NCBI GenBank assembly: GCA_947579665.1
Contig: OX388350.1
Span: forward strand, 34,505,393-34,569,392
DNA: 64,000 nt
Direction of reading: 5' to 3'
Source of the DNA: Sympetrum striolatum
Taxonomy: Eukaryota > Arthropoda > Insecta > Odonata > Libellulidae
The first letter of the stretch is position 1; each line of letters opens with the position of its first letter. Shown piece by piece: positions 49,314 to 61,065 of the stretch. The notes under the pieces were generated by a model. The model worked only from the letters and a program-made list of their open reading frames with translations, was not told the origin of the DNA and did not search any database. Made by a program: the position numbers and the translations under genes.

Positions 49314-51178
49314 AAAGAGTTTATAGCCGGCGAAACCCTTAAACCTCTTTGCGGTTCTATTTTTGGAATTTGTATATGCAACATTTTGACTTTGTCATTA
49401 AAGTTTTTCTCTAATGTTATCAAAAATTATCTTCCAAATTTTAGTTACCGAGAAGAAAGGAAATAATTGTGTTGAATTTCAAAGCCGAAGAAAGACTCGG
49501 TTCTACGGAATTAAAACCGCAAATTAAAAATTTCTATGAACAATTCATAATAAACACGTGGAACAAACATTAATTAAGACATACATCGTAACATTACTGT
49601 ACATTCATTTCCTTTATTCTAGAGCTTAAAACATTTTTCCAATGAGGAATTCATATGTTTATAAAGTCTTAAGGCTATAAATCGTGGAGGTGATAATAAA
49701 CCGTCGCCAATTTGTTAAGAACTAAACCAATTCTAATCCCAAAACCAAATTGTGAGTTACTCCTACACTCTTTCTTATATTTAGGATTGAAATATTACTC
49801 TGATTAACCAGACACTAATACCACTGCTGCATCAGAGAAAATCTTATCTTCTTAAACATGATGGTGTTGAATTTTTATTTAAGAAAATTGTATGAAAGCA
49901 GTAAACTGTAAAAAACTTTGTTAGATAGTATGAGTTTATTATAATATTTTTATTTATGTACACATCGTCTATATTCAATTTTTATAAATATTATGGATTA
50001 TTTATTTAAATTTTATTTTTTCAATGAAGAGTCGGTAACACTGAACCTGGTGACTGTCACCTTAGGGGTACCTATAGTCCTAATAATTTTCTTATTACAA
50101 AAGTAATTTAAAAGTGGAGGAATAAACATTATTATTATTAATTCTCGGCTAATACATGTTCGTAGAATGAAAAAGTAGAACATATAATTAGATTGAAGAA
50201 AATTACTTGGTATTTTATCCCAATGCTAAAGCCTTTGGTGTTCAGGGAAGCTTAATTTTATCCCTAACTTTACAACGCTTTGGGATAAGAATCCTCAAAT
50301 TTAACAATCCGATACGCGTGTTCGGAGAGATCTGGTAAAATGAATCGGAATGGAGCTTGGAATGGCATGTAAAAGGAAAATGGCTGAGGCCATAATGGCG
50401 TTCGGGACAAATGGAACAGGTAGTAATTTCAGAGAGGAAAACCTCATCCAGCCATTAGAGAAGTTGAAAAGCAATAAATGAAAGGCGGAAGGGAGGAGAA
50501 AAGGCTGTGCGCAGATAATTGTCCTATTGGAGTTCTTGGTAGGACTCGAGTTCGTAAGTGAGAAGACAAATTGAGCCACAGAAACGCAGCGATTCTCGGC
50601 AAATGATTGCTTGGAAAGACTGCGATGCTCTTAATCCTAGAGCAATTTGCGAAGGAACAATACCGCGTTTTCAAGAAAATTTTTAATCTACGAAGAGGCC
50701 CTTTTCCGAATTCATGTCTCAGTTTTCGCAGTGACCGTAAGTCTAAGATATTGTTTTTATAAAATGCATAAAAGGAGAAAGAGATTATCTTTGTTTCGTT
50801 CCATCAGTAACATTGCGTAAAAAAGTGTATTTTTGGTAACCTGTTAGCACAAGAAGTATTAAATAATTATTTTTATAGCAACAGTATACAAATTAAAATG
50901 AATACAAAATCATACTGTGCCTATATAACAGTTTCCAACGTCCCCTCTTAACCTAAATAATATTTGACGTACAAAGACGAGAAAAAATCGGTAATATTTA
51001 GATTTGTCGTCAATTTATTTTTCAATATTTTGTTGATAAAATCCTGCCCTAAATGAAGCACAAAAATCCAAAACTGGCAAAAAGTAAAGGCGTAGCATGA
51101 GTATATATCGTGGCTTATGATAAAGATGGAATTATTCTTCAAATCAAACTATATATATATATATAAACTAACGCTAAC
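49314..51178. other. spacer, nothing recognised
   Basis: A short perfect hairpin GGTGAC/GTCACC lies at 50048-50060. Positions 50300-50680 are GC-richer with overlapping frames on one strand (92 and 76 codons) and no recognisable product. A (TA)n tract lies near 51151-51165. Confidence 0.4.
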
Positions 51179-51315
51179 CGGCCATGGGGCCGAGTGGTTA
51201 GCGTTAGCTCGCACGTTATCGCTCCAACTCCTGGGTCCCGGGTTCGAATCCCGGCTATTAGGATTTTTCTGGCTAGGGAATGGTTGTGCGTCTTTGTAAA
51301 TAATAATAATTATTA
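51179..51315 (+). mobile_element. tRNA-derived SINE
   Basis: The head carries a clear A box (GGCCGAGTGGTTAGCG) and B box (GGTTCGAATCC at 51241-51251) with an intact T stem (CCGGG/CCCGG). The sequence before and after does not pair as an acceptor stem, and the body (GGATTTTTCTGGC, TTGTGCGTCTTTGTAA) recurs at 22275-22385. It ends in an AAT-type tail. I therefore call a SINE, probably transcribed by RNA polymerase III in its youth, rather than a class II tRNA gene. Confidence 0.7.
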
Positions 51316-54161
51316 AAATTAATGTAATTGGGATATTCCTGTTTCCATTAGAGAACTTATTATTATTAATAACTACCAAAATTTTAACATTCTCCGTCCT
51401 TAGAATTATAACTTGTTGTACATCTTAGGCCTTTTAAATCTCTTCACAAACAGTTTCACCACTGATAATATAAAATCTGAAATCGGTCGAATTACGACTC
51501 AAAAACTTCCGGAGAAGGATAAATTAGTTATTTGATTAAAATGAGCATAAGAGTCTCCGAAAATAATGGTTTAGTACAAAAATATTAATATAGAAATGTA
51601 TATAAATTTTAAAGTAAGAATAGGAGTGAGTTACAAACTAAATTATTAAAAATACCCACTGAATATCGCTGTAAATTTAAAGCGAAACTTGATGCGATGT
51701 CACAAATAGAATGAAAAACAGTCGAGTCTGCAGACTGGACTTTTATATTTTTAGAGAAAATGCTTCAAAAAGCACATGCACACGAGGAACTAAAAAAGGA
51801 TCAGCTATCGCAAAACCTTGTTCTACAGTCAAGCGGTCACCGGAGTCCGAGCGCTATTACGCCTCGGGGAACAAAGGACGGGAAAGTCAGTCACAAAAGT
51901 GTGGAGACAGTAACTCACTCGCACATTGGATTACATGCCATGAGGTCGGCTACGTGGGTGGGGCAAGTGGTATTGTTCGACACGATTTTGCGGCCACTTT
52001 GGTCCTCGGAGAAGGTAGGAGTAAGACTGAGGACATGGAGGAATGCAAAACAGATTACGGAAAGAGTGCAAAGCTAGATGTATTATGTCGCTCCATCCTT
52101 CAAGCTCTTCTGTTGAAAGAAGGGTATGATACTGGCGGGAGGCGACACGGGTTTATGCAGCAAAAAGTAGGAAAAGCACACTCATAAAGAGAATGCAGTG
52201 AAACCTTGCCTTTAACCTTTAAACCATGGATTTAAAGTATGCTCGTAAATATTAAAATTATTCTTAAAGTCTTATGAGTATCTAGTTTATTCCCATTAAA
52301 GATAAACCAACGTAAAATATGATATTATTCAATATTTTTGAATAATTATATTTACATATATACATATTTTAAAAATTTATTATATTGGAATTCAAAATTT
52401 TGCATTTAATTGGCTGCTGTGTTTCGTCATTATAAACTAGAACTTTGGTTAAAAGTAATACATACTATATAAGGTAATACAAGAATGATACATAGATATA
52501 GAAGATTAAAAATTATAACACAATAAAGGTTAATAATAGGTTAAAGGGAAATTTTAAGCTAAAGATGATCAAAAGCGAGAAACAAAAATATCCTGAAGAA
52601 GTTGTTCCCATGGTATTTTATTCCTTTCTCTTGGAGTGGCAATTTTGGATGATTTCTCAGTAAAATTTAATCCATTCGTCATATTTATAACTCTCATCGA
52701 TGTCTGAATTGATAAATGAAATTCGGAATACGTATAAGAACTTTAAATGCGTGTAGCAAAAAATGTAAGTGCGTCATCTTTGAACGGAAACACAATATGC
52801 TCTGCAGGTTTAATGCTAAGCTGAGCATCTGGAATATATTACAATAAATGCTGATATAAAATATCGTATCTCACTGAAGACGGTTTTTTGTAACTAAAAA
52901 ACTTCGTGAACGAGTAAACAGTAAACACTGATGTACCAGGTATTACTGAAGGAAATATGCGAAACGATGTTAAGTTTCCGAAAACCTTTAAACATTTCCG
53001 AAAATTGAACTCGGCAATTTTATATTTAATGACAACTTCTACAGAAAGGCTTCAATATTTACAACCAGACTCTGCTAATTTTAGTACAAAGAAAGAAATC
53101 TGTATGGAAAAACAAATTTATGCCTTATCAAACAAAATCATCTGAGCCTTAACTATGTGGTATTCCATCACTAAAACAAAAGAAGTTCAAACAAAAAAAT
53201 ATTTTTTTAATTTATACAGACCACAGAATACAAAGCAAAACACAGTTTGTACATACATCATTGTATTGTATTCTTTAATCAGTATCAATTAATAATATAT
53301 GTTATTGCTTTAACTTCTTTGTTTTTAATTTGTTTATCATGTCGTTCCACGAAACACGTGTTCACCATCTCATTTTTATCCAATATAAGATGTTGTCTTT
53401 AAATTTAAATCAGAAAATAAAAAATGAATTTACGAATTGATAAACATAAAAAAACAGCTTTTAAATTAATAGGAAGCATGGTCATAAATATCATCGTGAT
53501 TCTATAGCGCATGCCAGGATATCCTTCAATCCCAATGCTTACCAATAAAGGACCCGAAGAAGTGGCAACACTGTAGCAGATGTCACGTGCTTTGAGCGCA
53601 CGAAAAGTTTACGAATGAGAAAATTAGGAATGACGGAGAGAGCAAAAGTAGTATGTACAAGTGGATGGGAGGGATGCAGGAAGAGAAATGCGGAAAGAGC
53701 AGAATTAGAAGGCGACGATGGAATTAAGATGGATGGTGTGGGTTAAGGGAGGAATGACAACTGCTGGGTGTGGCAGCAGAGGAAAGGAGAGGAAAAACCA
53801 GAGATAAAAGATGAGATAATGCGAGATAACACGAAGTAGAAGATGGAGAGAGCTTTTTTGGGGAAATAGCGTGGATGTGATTAGTGGAGGCGAAATGAGA
53901 CTAATGAGAACAGAGGACGGACGGAAGAAAGTGGACCTACTCGGGAAACGCAGCAATTAAAAAATCTAAGATTCTCCATCACGGGGGCGTTGATTCTGGA
54001 GGTGGAAAAATAAAATTCAATGCATACATAACGAGTTAAAAAGGGGAAAAATTAAGGTAACAAATATCTTGTGTTCTAAACTCTTTCCTTTGGAAAGTTT
54101 TGGATTCGGATTTGGGAGAATTTTTGTCTTCCATGATTTAATAAAACGGAAAAGTTAAGTA
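51316..54161. other. spacer with an unassigned 158-codon frame and purine-rich block
   Basis: A 158-codon plus-strand frame (51711-52187) overlaps a 105-codon frame in another phase. Neither has a recognisable domain, and the local GC content could explain both. A weak hammerhead-like phrase (CTGATAATA ... GAAATCGGTCG) lies at 51462-51490. Positions 53620-53960 are purine-rich. I do not call a gene. Confidence 0.35.
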
Positions 54162-54479
54162 CTGACAAGGAGAGGTCGCCAGAATGAAGTTCCGGATTTT
54201 GATGAAACCTATTTCATATTGAAGTAGACATAGCGAAAGTAAAAAGTGTGAGAGGTTTCGTCCACATAGGCCTTGGTTCCTGAGAAAATTGACAATAAAA
54301 ATATCGTTTTTTGTTGATTATCCTAGGTAGGTATGCTTCCCTGCATAACAGCAGATGCTCCCGATGTCGGCTGTGAATCGCATGGACCTGCTATCGAATT
54401 CGTTGTTGGATGTGTTTTTTCTTACTTTTCTAACCTTCATTTTCTATAACCTAATTTTAGGAATAATAGCAATTACTAT
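54162..54479 (+). repeat. left terminal inverted repeat
   Basis: It matches the complement of 57414-57730 almost base for base, including TAGGTATGCTTCCCTGCATA and ACATCGG-containing phrases. Similarity fades after AATAATAGCAATTACTA. Confidence 0.85.
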
Positions 54480-54995
54480 GCTTATTATTCGGCACCTTCA
54501 TTAAATTATATTTAACTGACCCTGGATTGCTGCCATGAAACTACTCCAATAGAATGGAGTAGTGGACTTGAAATTTGATTCCAAATGGAAACCCCAAGAA
54601 AGGCTGTAAAAGCGAAGGATATTTAGTATACTTTCTGTTAGGAAACTTAAAGGATAGGACCCTACCTCAGCTTCTTTCAACCCTTTGGAAATCGGATAAC
54701 TGTATCGAATAACGGTATATTGGTTTACAGCAGCTAGCAGACCTTCTCTAGGCTTTTGTACTAGTTGAAGACCAACCTTTGAGACGACCACTGCGAAAAA
54801 GAAACGTTTCTAAAAGCATTCGGACTTGTGAATTGCGTACACCAGGAATTTATTTTCGTAGATATCGTGCAATGATGGACGCTGAGGTTCTGGTTCCTGG
54901 TCCATCAAGTGGATTTGGTTCAGCAGACAATTTTCGGAGTCGAAAGCAAATTTTAGCAAAGATGATGTAACGGGTGTTGTCCCTTAATTTTGAAG

Positions 54996-55035
54996 GTAAG
55001 TTTATTTAATATACATATATTTATCTGTTAACGTA

Positions 55036-55096
<61 letters not shown>

Positions 55097-55100
55097 ACAG
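54996..55100 (+). other. putative intron with (TA)n tract upstream of the transposase
   Basis: A good splice donor, AAG followed by GTAAGT (GT at 54996), and an acceptor, AAAACAG ending at 55100, frame a long TA microsatellite (about 55031-55090). The first ATG of the transposase follows at 55115. If real, the upstream exon is non-coding or only partly coding, because no single frame is open across the junction. This is inference from splice consensus only. Confidence 0.35.
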
Positions 55101-55114
55101 AAACCTTACGCGAG

Positions 55115-56720
55115 ATGAAAGTTATCGATGATCCCAAATACGCTGTTGTCTCCCTTCGTTCGAAATTAATCGGAGAAGAAATGTTTCGAGGATTTCTGGA
55201 AGTTTTGGATAATTTTAAGTTTGAAGAAGAGGACGAACCTTTTGCAGAGATGGAAATGAGCGAGGATTGTGCCAGTCTCCTGGACGAGGATACACAAGCT
55301 GTGGAAGCAGAGAGTTCAACTTCATCGCCAACAAACGAGAGTGAATCTTCTTACGAACCTAGTCCGAAGAAGTCCAGCTATCATCACATTTCACTGGTGA
55401 CTAAAATGAAGCTGGCAAATTTGGCAAAAGAGCACCCAAAATGGAGCGTTTCAACCCTCCGTAATCAAGGTTCAGTGCTCTTAAAGAACAAAGGATTGCT
55501 TCCAGAGTGGGACAAGGATATTAGAAGTGGAGGAACAAAATACGATAAACTGGAAATGATAGACAGATGGGTACATGATCGGTTTGTTGAAGCAAGGCAA
55601 AGAAATGAACCTGTGTTTACGAGAACCTTGCAGGAATGGTCCATTGCGGCGGCGTTTCAGCATATCTCGCCGGAGTTTGAATTCTCTGCGAGTGCGACTT
55701 GGATAAAATCCTTCAAGAAGAGGCACCGAATAGTCCAACGGAAAGTTACCCGATATGTCTCAACCAGCGAGCGAACGTCATTAGAGGAGATAGTGAAATC
55801 CGCCGAGCTTTCTCAAAATCAGGCAAACATGCTAATTCCAGAGTATAATCTTGATTTGGTCATTAATACAGACCAAACTGGGTGTGCATATAGGGGGAAA
55901 TAAAGAGAACACTTACAGAAAAAGGAGAGAAGACTGTGCAAGTGGCTCTTGGGAGTTTGAAAAAATTACACATTCTTATACAGCGCAGTATGCATTCACT
56001 CCTTCAGGAAAGCTACTTCCAAAAGTTCTTTTGTGTATGCAGGAATCTGGAGGTGAATTTGGTCCGCGTGTTTGTGAAAATGTAAAAAAACTAGAGAGAG
56101 AATTTTTGAACGTTTCTGTTTTTTCATCTAAATCAGGTAAACTCACAACTAACTTATTTATTAGATTCCTTAAAACTGTGATGAGGCCCAATTCAGATAA
56201 TCGGAAGTTTTTGTTAATAATAGACTCTTGTGGAGGGCAAACAAATAATGCAATTTATGATGAACTATTCACTAACGATGATGTTGCACCGACGTGTTGT
56301 GTGAAAATTATTCCACCGAAGTGTACATCCGTATGCCAACCCTGTGATGTTTACTTCTACAGACAGGTCAATCAATTTATTGCGCGCCTCCAGAATTGTA
56401 CATTTTTGCTTCAGGAGAAGAGGGAAATTTCCTCCCGTGAGGATAACATTAGAATCCACTCTTTAATCCACAATCAGTTATCCTCTCCAGCATTCAAAGA
56501 CATGTAAGAATATTCATGGTATGCGTCAAAACTGGTAGATAACAGAAGTGTTTTTCGGAATTTACGAGAGGTTTGTTTTCCTAAAGATGTCCAAAAACAT
56601 AAGTGCAAGTGCTCAAAAATTAGCTTTATAAGATGTTCATGGTGCTTCTCTTTTCTGAGCTTCTCTTGTTTTTTGATTTTTATCATCCTAATATATGTTC
56701 AGAAAAAATCTAATGAATAA
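55115..56720 (+). pseudogene. pogo/Tigger-like transposase, broken by two frameshifts and a stop
   Basis: The encoded enzyme would cut and paste the surrounding element. The first frame (55115-55903, 262 residues) has an acidic N-terminal part, a helix-turn-helix and a CENP-B-like DNA-binding region (about residues 88-215), then NTDQTG with the first catalytic D at residue 253. A single missing base in a G run (55893-55897) and another in an A run (55960-55966) shift the frame. The second frame continues THSYTAQYAF, LLIIDSCGGQTN with the second D, and PPKCTSVCQPCDVYF with the third D, 40 residues later (DD40D). A TAA at 56505 truncates it; beyond it the same frame stays open to 56720 and includes CKC and RCSWC, a possible zinc-binding tail. 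AATAAA overlaps the final stop. Homopolymer indels could be sequencing errors. Confidence 0.85.
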
Positions 56721-57413
56721 AATGCTCGATTTAATATTTTTATTTACTTTGCGGTCAATTACTGCTATATTTACAACGGTATGATAAACCAAGTTATTTA
56801 CCATTAGAATTCATTATCTCAATTATTTCAGAATGAACATTCTGGTAAATTTCTTTTAGATCATAGGAATTGATTTAGAATATATCAAATCAGTGATTCA
56901 TTGTATCAAACAAAAGGTCGTGCATGAAATTAGCTTTAATGAAAAATCATAGCAATAAGATAATTCATTCTATTAGAATTAATTCATGACAGACCATATC
57001 CAGGGCCAGTTAAACATAATTTTACGAATGTGTCGACGAATCCCTGCCCAACTAAATACATAAAAGGGATCAATTATAGTAATTTCCATAATAACAAAAA
57101 CATTCATTTTTTTAATCAGCAGTAAGCATATTAAACAGCCAGGTATCAAGAATCAGTGCACCCTGCATATGATTGTTGAAGTTATGAAGGTGAAAAGCTA
57201 CTGAACCTTTTGTTTATATTCCTAAATGGAATAGTACTTACTTAATTCGATCATTTTCAAAGTAAAATAAGTATACTTGTAAATTAGTCCATAAAACCAT
57301 ATTCTCGATGAAAACAATTGGTGGCAGTACCACATATGCGATCACAAGCAGATTATCTTAGGAAAGTATTTAGTAATTCTCGTAAAAATGTTAAAAGGAG
57401 GAAATAATCAATT

Positions 57414-57730
57414 GTAGTGATTGCTATTATTTCAAAAATTAAGTTATAGAAAATGAAGGTTAGAAAAGTAAGAAAAACACATCCAACAACGAATTCGATA
57501 GCAGGTCCATGCGATTCACAGCCGACATCGGGAGCATCTGCTGTTATGCAGGGAAGCATACCTACCTAGGATAATCAACAAAAAACGATATTTTTATTGT
57601 CAATTTTCTCAGGAACCAAGGCCTATGTGGACGAAACCTCTCACACTTTTTACTTTCGCTATGCCTACTTCAATATGAAATAGGTCTCATCAAAATCCAG
57701 AACTTCATTCTGGCGACCTCTCCTTGTGAG
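57414..57730 (-). repeat. right terminal inverted repeat
   Basis: It is the complement of the left repeat, ending GGCGACCTCTCCTTGTGAG before TA. It differs from the left copy by scattered single bases, such as TAGACATAGCG versus TAGGCATAGCG. Confidence 0.85.
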
Positions 57731-57732
57731 TA

Positions 57733-59942
57733 ACTTTTATCATCACTGCATATAAATTATAAGAATGAACCGAGCTACTAACAGAAAAAGGAGAATATAG
57801 ACTACATATTCTGGTGTTATGAAAAAGCTGTGAATATGAATCATTTGTTCTTGATATTATGTAAATACCATGATCGATTTCTAAGATTCATTTTACAAAA
57901 AGAAAGAAATTTTCACTTTGAGAAGTAAGCAACATATTCTCCCTTAAATGAAAGTACAAGTATCTAGGTAATCAATTAAATTTCTGAAGCTGGTTTTATG
58001 AAGTCTAAAACTACTCATGAATATTTTTAGTAAGTAGCGAAGACTAAAAGTTAGTTTATAAAGTACTGAATGTCGTTAGTCATTATTTCCAGGATCGAGG
58101 ATTAAAGTCAATTAAAATATCCAATACAACTAATAAGGAATTGTTAAACAAATACCACTATCATTAGAATTATATGTTTAATTGGCTATTGGAGATTCTT
58201 AAACCTCTAATTCATGAACAGCCGTGGTCTAATTCACTTTCCTTATATAAAATAATAGCCAATTCTTTATTCATCGACATTCATAAAAGACATTATCAGT
58301 GTAACGGATTTTGTGTAAGATTAAGGAAAATTTGAACCCGTCGATCGAATTGATTCCGTTAGAAATAACTTAATTCTTCTTAGTCTACCTTGAACGACAT
58401 TGTTATTAAATCAAACTCAAACGTTTAGACATTCAGAAATGACAACCTAATATCCGATCATACTGACAAAACTATAAGACGGAAGGCACAGCAATATCCG
58501 CCCGCATAAAATCAAGCAGCAAAAAGACACTGCGTTTTGCGACCACTAGCATAAAGAACAATGAAAAGGATCCCGCGGTGTATCTCATCAACTCGTCTAA
58601 AAGGCCTAATAAGGCTTCTCTGTGAAAAAAGGACCTAAAAGAGGACGTAATATTACTTTGTGGAAAAGGCTTGAGTGATTTAAAAGGGAACGGAAGTTGT
58701 AGGGATAAAAGTAACTCGGGAAAGACACAGGACGTGATGAAAAGGATCGGAAAGAGGGTTGAAGAAGGCAAAATGATTCGGAATGGGGTTCGAACGCGGG
58801 AAAAACAGAGCAAAAGGGTCGGAGATGTAATGTAAATAACGATTCGGTATTAAAGAAAAGATAAGGAGTTGGCGAGGGAAGGAAAGAAAGGAGGAAGATT
58901 CGAGGTGATCTAAAGAATATTCAGACCACTCCCTAACCCTCGAGGAATGCATAGGGAAGGAAAAAAAGAGGTTAGAAAGAGTGGAGAAGTTCGTTAAAAT
59001 ATATTAGCTCAGAGGCGCTTTAAGGCCAACTCTTAGTCTTGGTGTGTATCCACATGAACTCCCGTGACCTCTTCATCCTATATATCCTCTGGCCTCTACG
59101 AGACCCCGTTTTTTCCCTTCATCTCTCGAGTTTCATTCATCGAATCCTCCTGAATCATCTCTAAGCTCTTCCTTTATATATCTCAGCTCTATCTACCCTA
59201 CAAGTTTCAAGATCTTCGCTTTAACATTTTCTTTTTCTGCTTCCTAGAGGATTTTATAATCGGAATCCTAATGCGCTATTGGTTAATGAGTCAAAGGTTT
59301 ACGTAAAGATAGAATCTCTCAGAAATTAACTCCAGGTGAGTGGATGTTATGTGAATTATAAAATTGTGAAATTTATACCATTCATGATAAATAGGTATTT
59401 GGCTTTAACTGTTAATATAAATAAGTATTTACTATTAATGTAATAGGTAATTTCAAAATATTATCGTAGATTATTCAACAGAGAACAATATATTTCTTAT
59501 GAAAATAAAAATATTTTATAAACAAAAGAATAATATAATGAAATTCCTTTTGGATTATTTATATAATTCATGAGAAAAAGTTATTAGATTTTAAATCGTT
59601 ATCATAAAGCATTATATTATTGATATTATTTAACAATATCTGCTAAATCAAAAAAATAATGTTTAATTTTAATATAATCCAATATATGGAATGGTAAACG
59701 ATACAAAAAGTAAAAGAAGAAATAAGATATAAAACATATAGTAGGTTTTTCCAAACAATCTCGGCACCACTGAAAAAATGTACTTTTTAAAGAGATGATT
59801 ACTTCGTAGATAAAAATGGGTAAAAACTTACGAAATGCGAGGTAAAGGGTAAAATATGATATCATATGCAAAGGCGTGCCATTTGAAAAAAAGGCCATGG
59901 AAGAACTGATATAAAAAGTGTAAAGAGGAAAAAAGTTTCATG
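57733..59942. other. spacer with MITE end and purine-rich block
   Basis: Positions 58480-59120 are GC-richer and purine-biased, with minus-strand frames of 113 and 90 codons that carry no recognisable motif. A MITE end at 58176-58225 is listed separately. Confidence 0.4.
58176..58225 (-). mobile_element. terminal fragment of the GAGG-type MITE
   Basis: GGCTATTGGAGATTCTTAAA followed by CCTCTAATTC and ACAGCCGTGG matches the right end of 45147-45388 and its outer flank. It supports placing the true terminus outside CCTCTAAT. Confidence 0.5.
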
Positions 59943-60014
59943 TTTTCCTGGAACACCAGTAAATGAGAAGAGGAACGCCGACGAAAACGGCTACTGAAGA
60001 TTTTAAACCTCTAA
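59943..60014 (-). mobile_element. right half of the GAGG-type MITE
   Basis: TTTTCCTGGAACACCAGTAA, then ATGAGAAGAGGAACGCCG and AAAACGGCT, and GATTTTAAACCTCTAAT matches the right arm of the full copy. The left arm is absent. Confidence 0.55.
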
Positions 60015-60269
60015 TACTCTACCTAGTAAAGGTATTGCACTCAAATCATGACCTTGAACTCTTGGCCACATTTTTCAGGACTGCATGCGAGCAAAATGTT
60101 TCGCAAAAGTTATTCTTAGCACGAGAAATATCTTTATTGAAGCTTTATCCGAGAGCAACGTTCAAACAAAACTTTTGCTTATTAAAACGCCTGTGGTAAA
60201 AGATGTAGGGGAAATATTTTGGTACATATATTAATTTATTCATACGATAAGCCTACATGTTGTTTTTTC

Positions 60270-60960
60270 AGCCAATGGTAATCAGAGCTTTAAGAAGTCA
60301 GAAAAAGCTCGGAGGATGCAATTCCGAGGGCAACGAATAATTAGACTAATCGTCAAAAGAAATAGGTCAATTACTTCATGAAGAATTTTTTAGAGCTCCG
60401 GCGGGTACTTAGAGAAGGCTAAGTTCTCTTTGGTTAAGTTTTCCCCCAAGATTGGCTGGAATTCAAAAACATGACCAAGACTATAAAGCGTAATTTTTTA
60501 AAGAATATTAGTAACGAATTCACATGCTTAGATTCGAACTCCAGTTTTCTAGTTAAATATGGAAATGTACTAGTTATATCATTCTCTTAATAGCTCATGA
60601 AAGCCCGCAGCTCCACTAATTATGAACTTCTAATCAATGGTAACGAAGTATATTGTATTTACATAATTCACGAAGTCATATTACAAATCTAATATTATTT
60701 ATATTTGTAAGTCATATTACAAATCTAATATTATATTATTTGTATTTACATAATTCACGAAGTCATATTAAAAAAAGTGTTAAAGTATCTTCTGAGTGAA
60801 TATAGGAGAAATAAACAAGAACTATCTTCCATCTTCCTCTAGGAGCATTTCCTTCGCGATGAAATATCCGATGACTACTTCACGCTAGAGCTACTGCAGC
60901 CAGATTTGAAATTTTACCCATCCTACGTATGCAGCGGTGCCCCTGCTTATAATTCACTCA
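60270..60960 (+). repeat. diverged copy of the satellite-like unit
   Basis: AAGGCTAAGTTCTC, CAATGGTAACGAAGTATATTG, GAATATAGGAGAAATAAAC, GAAATATCCGATGACTACTT and GCCAGATTTGAAATTTT occur here in the same order and at similar spacing as at 63349-63760. This copy is more diverged and carries its own small duplication near 60655-60770. Confidence 0.6.
60653..60770. repeat. local direct duplications
   Basis: TGTATTTACATAATTCACGA followed by AGTCATATTA occurs at about 60653 and 60738; AGTCATATTACAAATCTAAT occurs near 60675 and 60711. The arrangement looks like replication slippage in AT-rich DNA. Confidence 0.65.
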
Positions 60961-61065
60961 AGATGCTAGAGCTTCTCGAGATAAGAACTTTAGTCATATC
61001 CCATTTCCAGATGCAGAATTTAACCCAAGATAAGATCCCACGCAATGTAGCGCCTTAGAGTAACC

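Larger units (their letters stand above)
54162..57730 (+). mobile_element. 3.57-kb DDE/CENP-B-type DNA transposon with long TIRs
   Basis: The element is bounded by TA on both sides (54160-54161 and 57731-57732) and begins CTGACAAGGAGAGGTCGCC; the right end is the complement with one mismatch. The terminal inverted repeats run about 317 bp (54162-54479 and 57414-57730) with few differences. A broken pogo/Tigger-like transposase lies between them. TA duplication and a DDE domain with a CENP-B-type DNA-binding region place it in the IS630-Tc1-mariner superfamily. The long TIRs are unusual for Tigger/pogo elements, whose TIRs are usually short. The transposase is inactive, but the TIRs look well preserved. 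Confidence 0.85.

Noticed and set aside
49059..49326. Frames with long runs of cysteine-valine or histidine-threonine
   Set aside because: These are only the translation of the CA/GT microsatellite.
50048..50060. Perfect hairpin GGTGAC/GTCACC as a terminator or regulatory site
   Set aside because: Too short to mean much in 64 kb and with no gene nearby.
51179..51260. A working tRNA gene of the Ser/Leu type
   Set aside because: The A and B boxes are good, but the ends do not pair as an acceptor stem, and the downstream body recurs at 22275, so it is a SINE.
51711..52187. 158-codon plus-strand open frame
   Set aside because: A second frame is open across the same DNA, and I recognise no protein family.
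54501..54791. 96-codon minus-strand frame inside the DDE transposon
   Set aside because: Antisense to the transposon 5' region with no known domain; more likely a chance frame.
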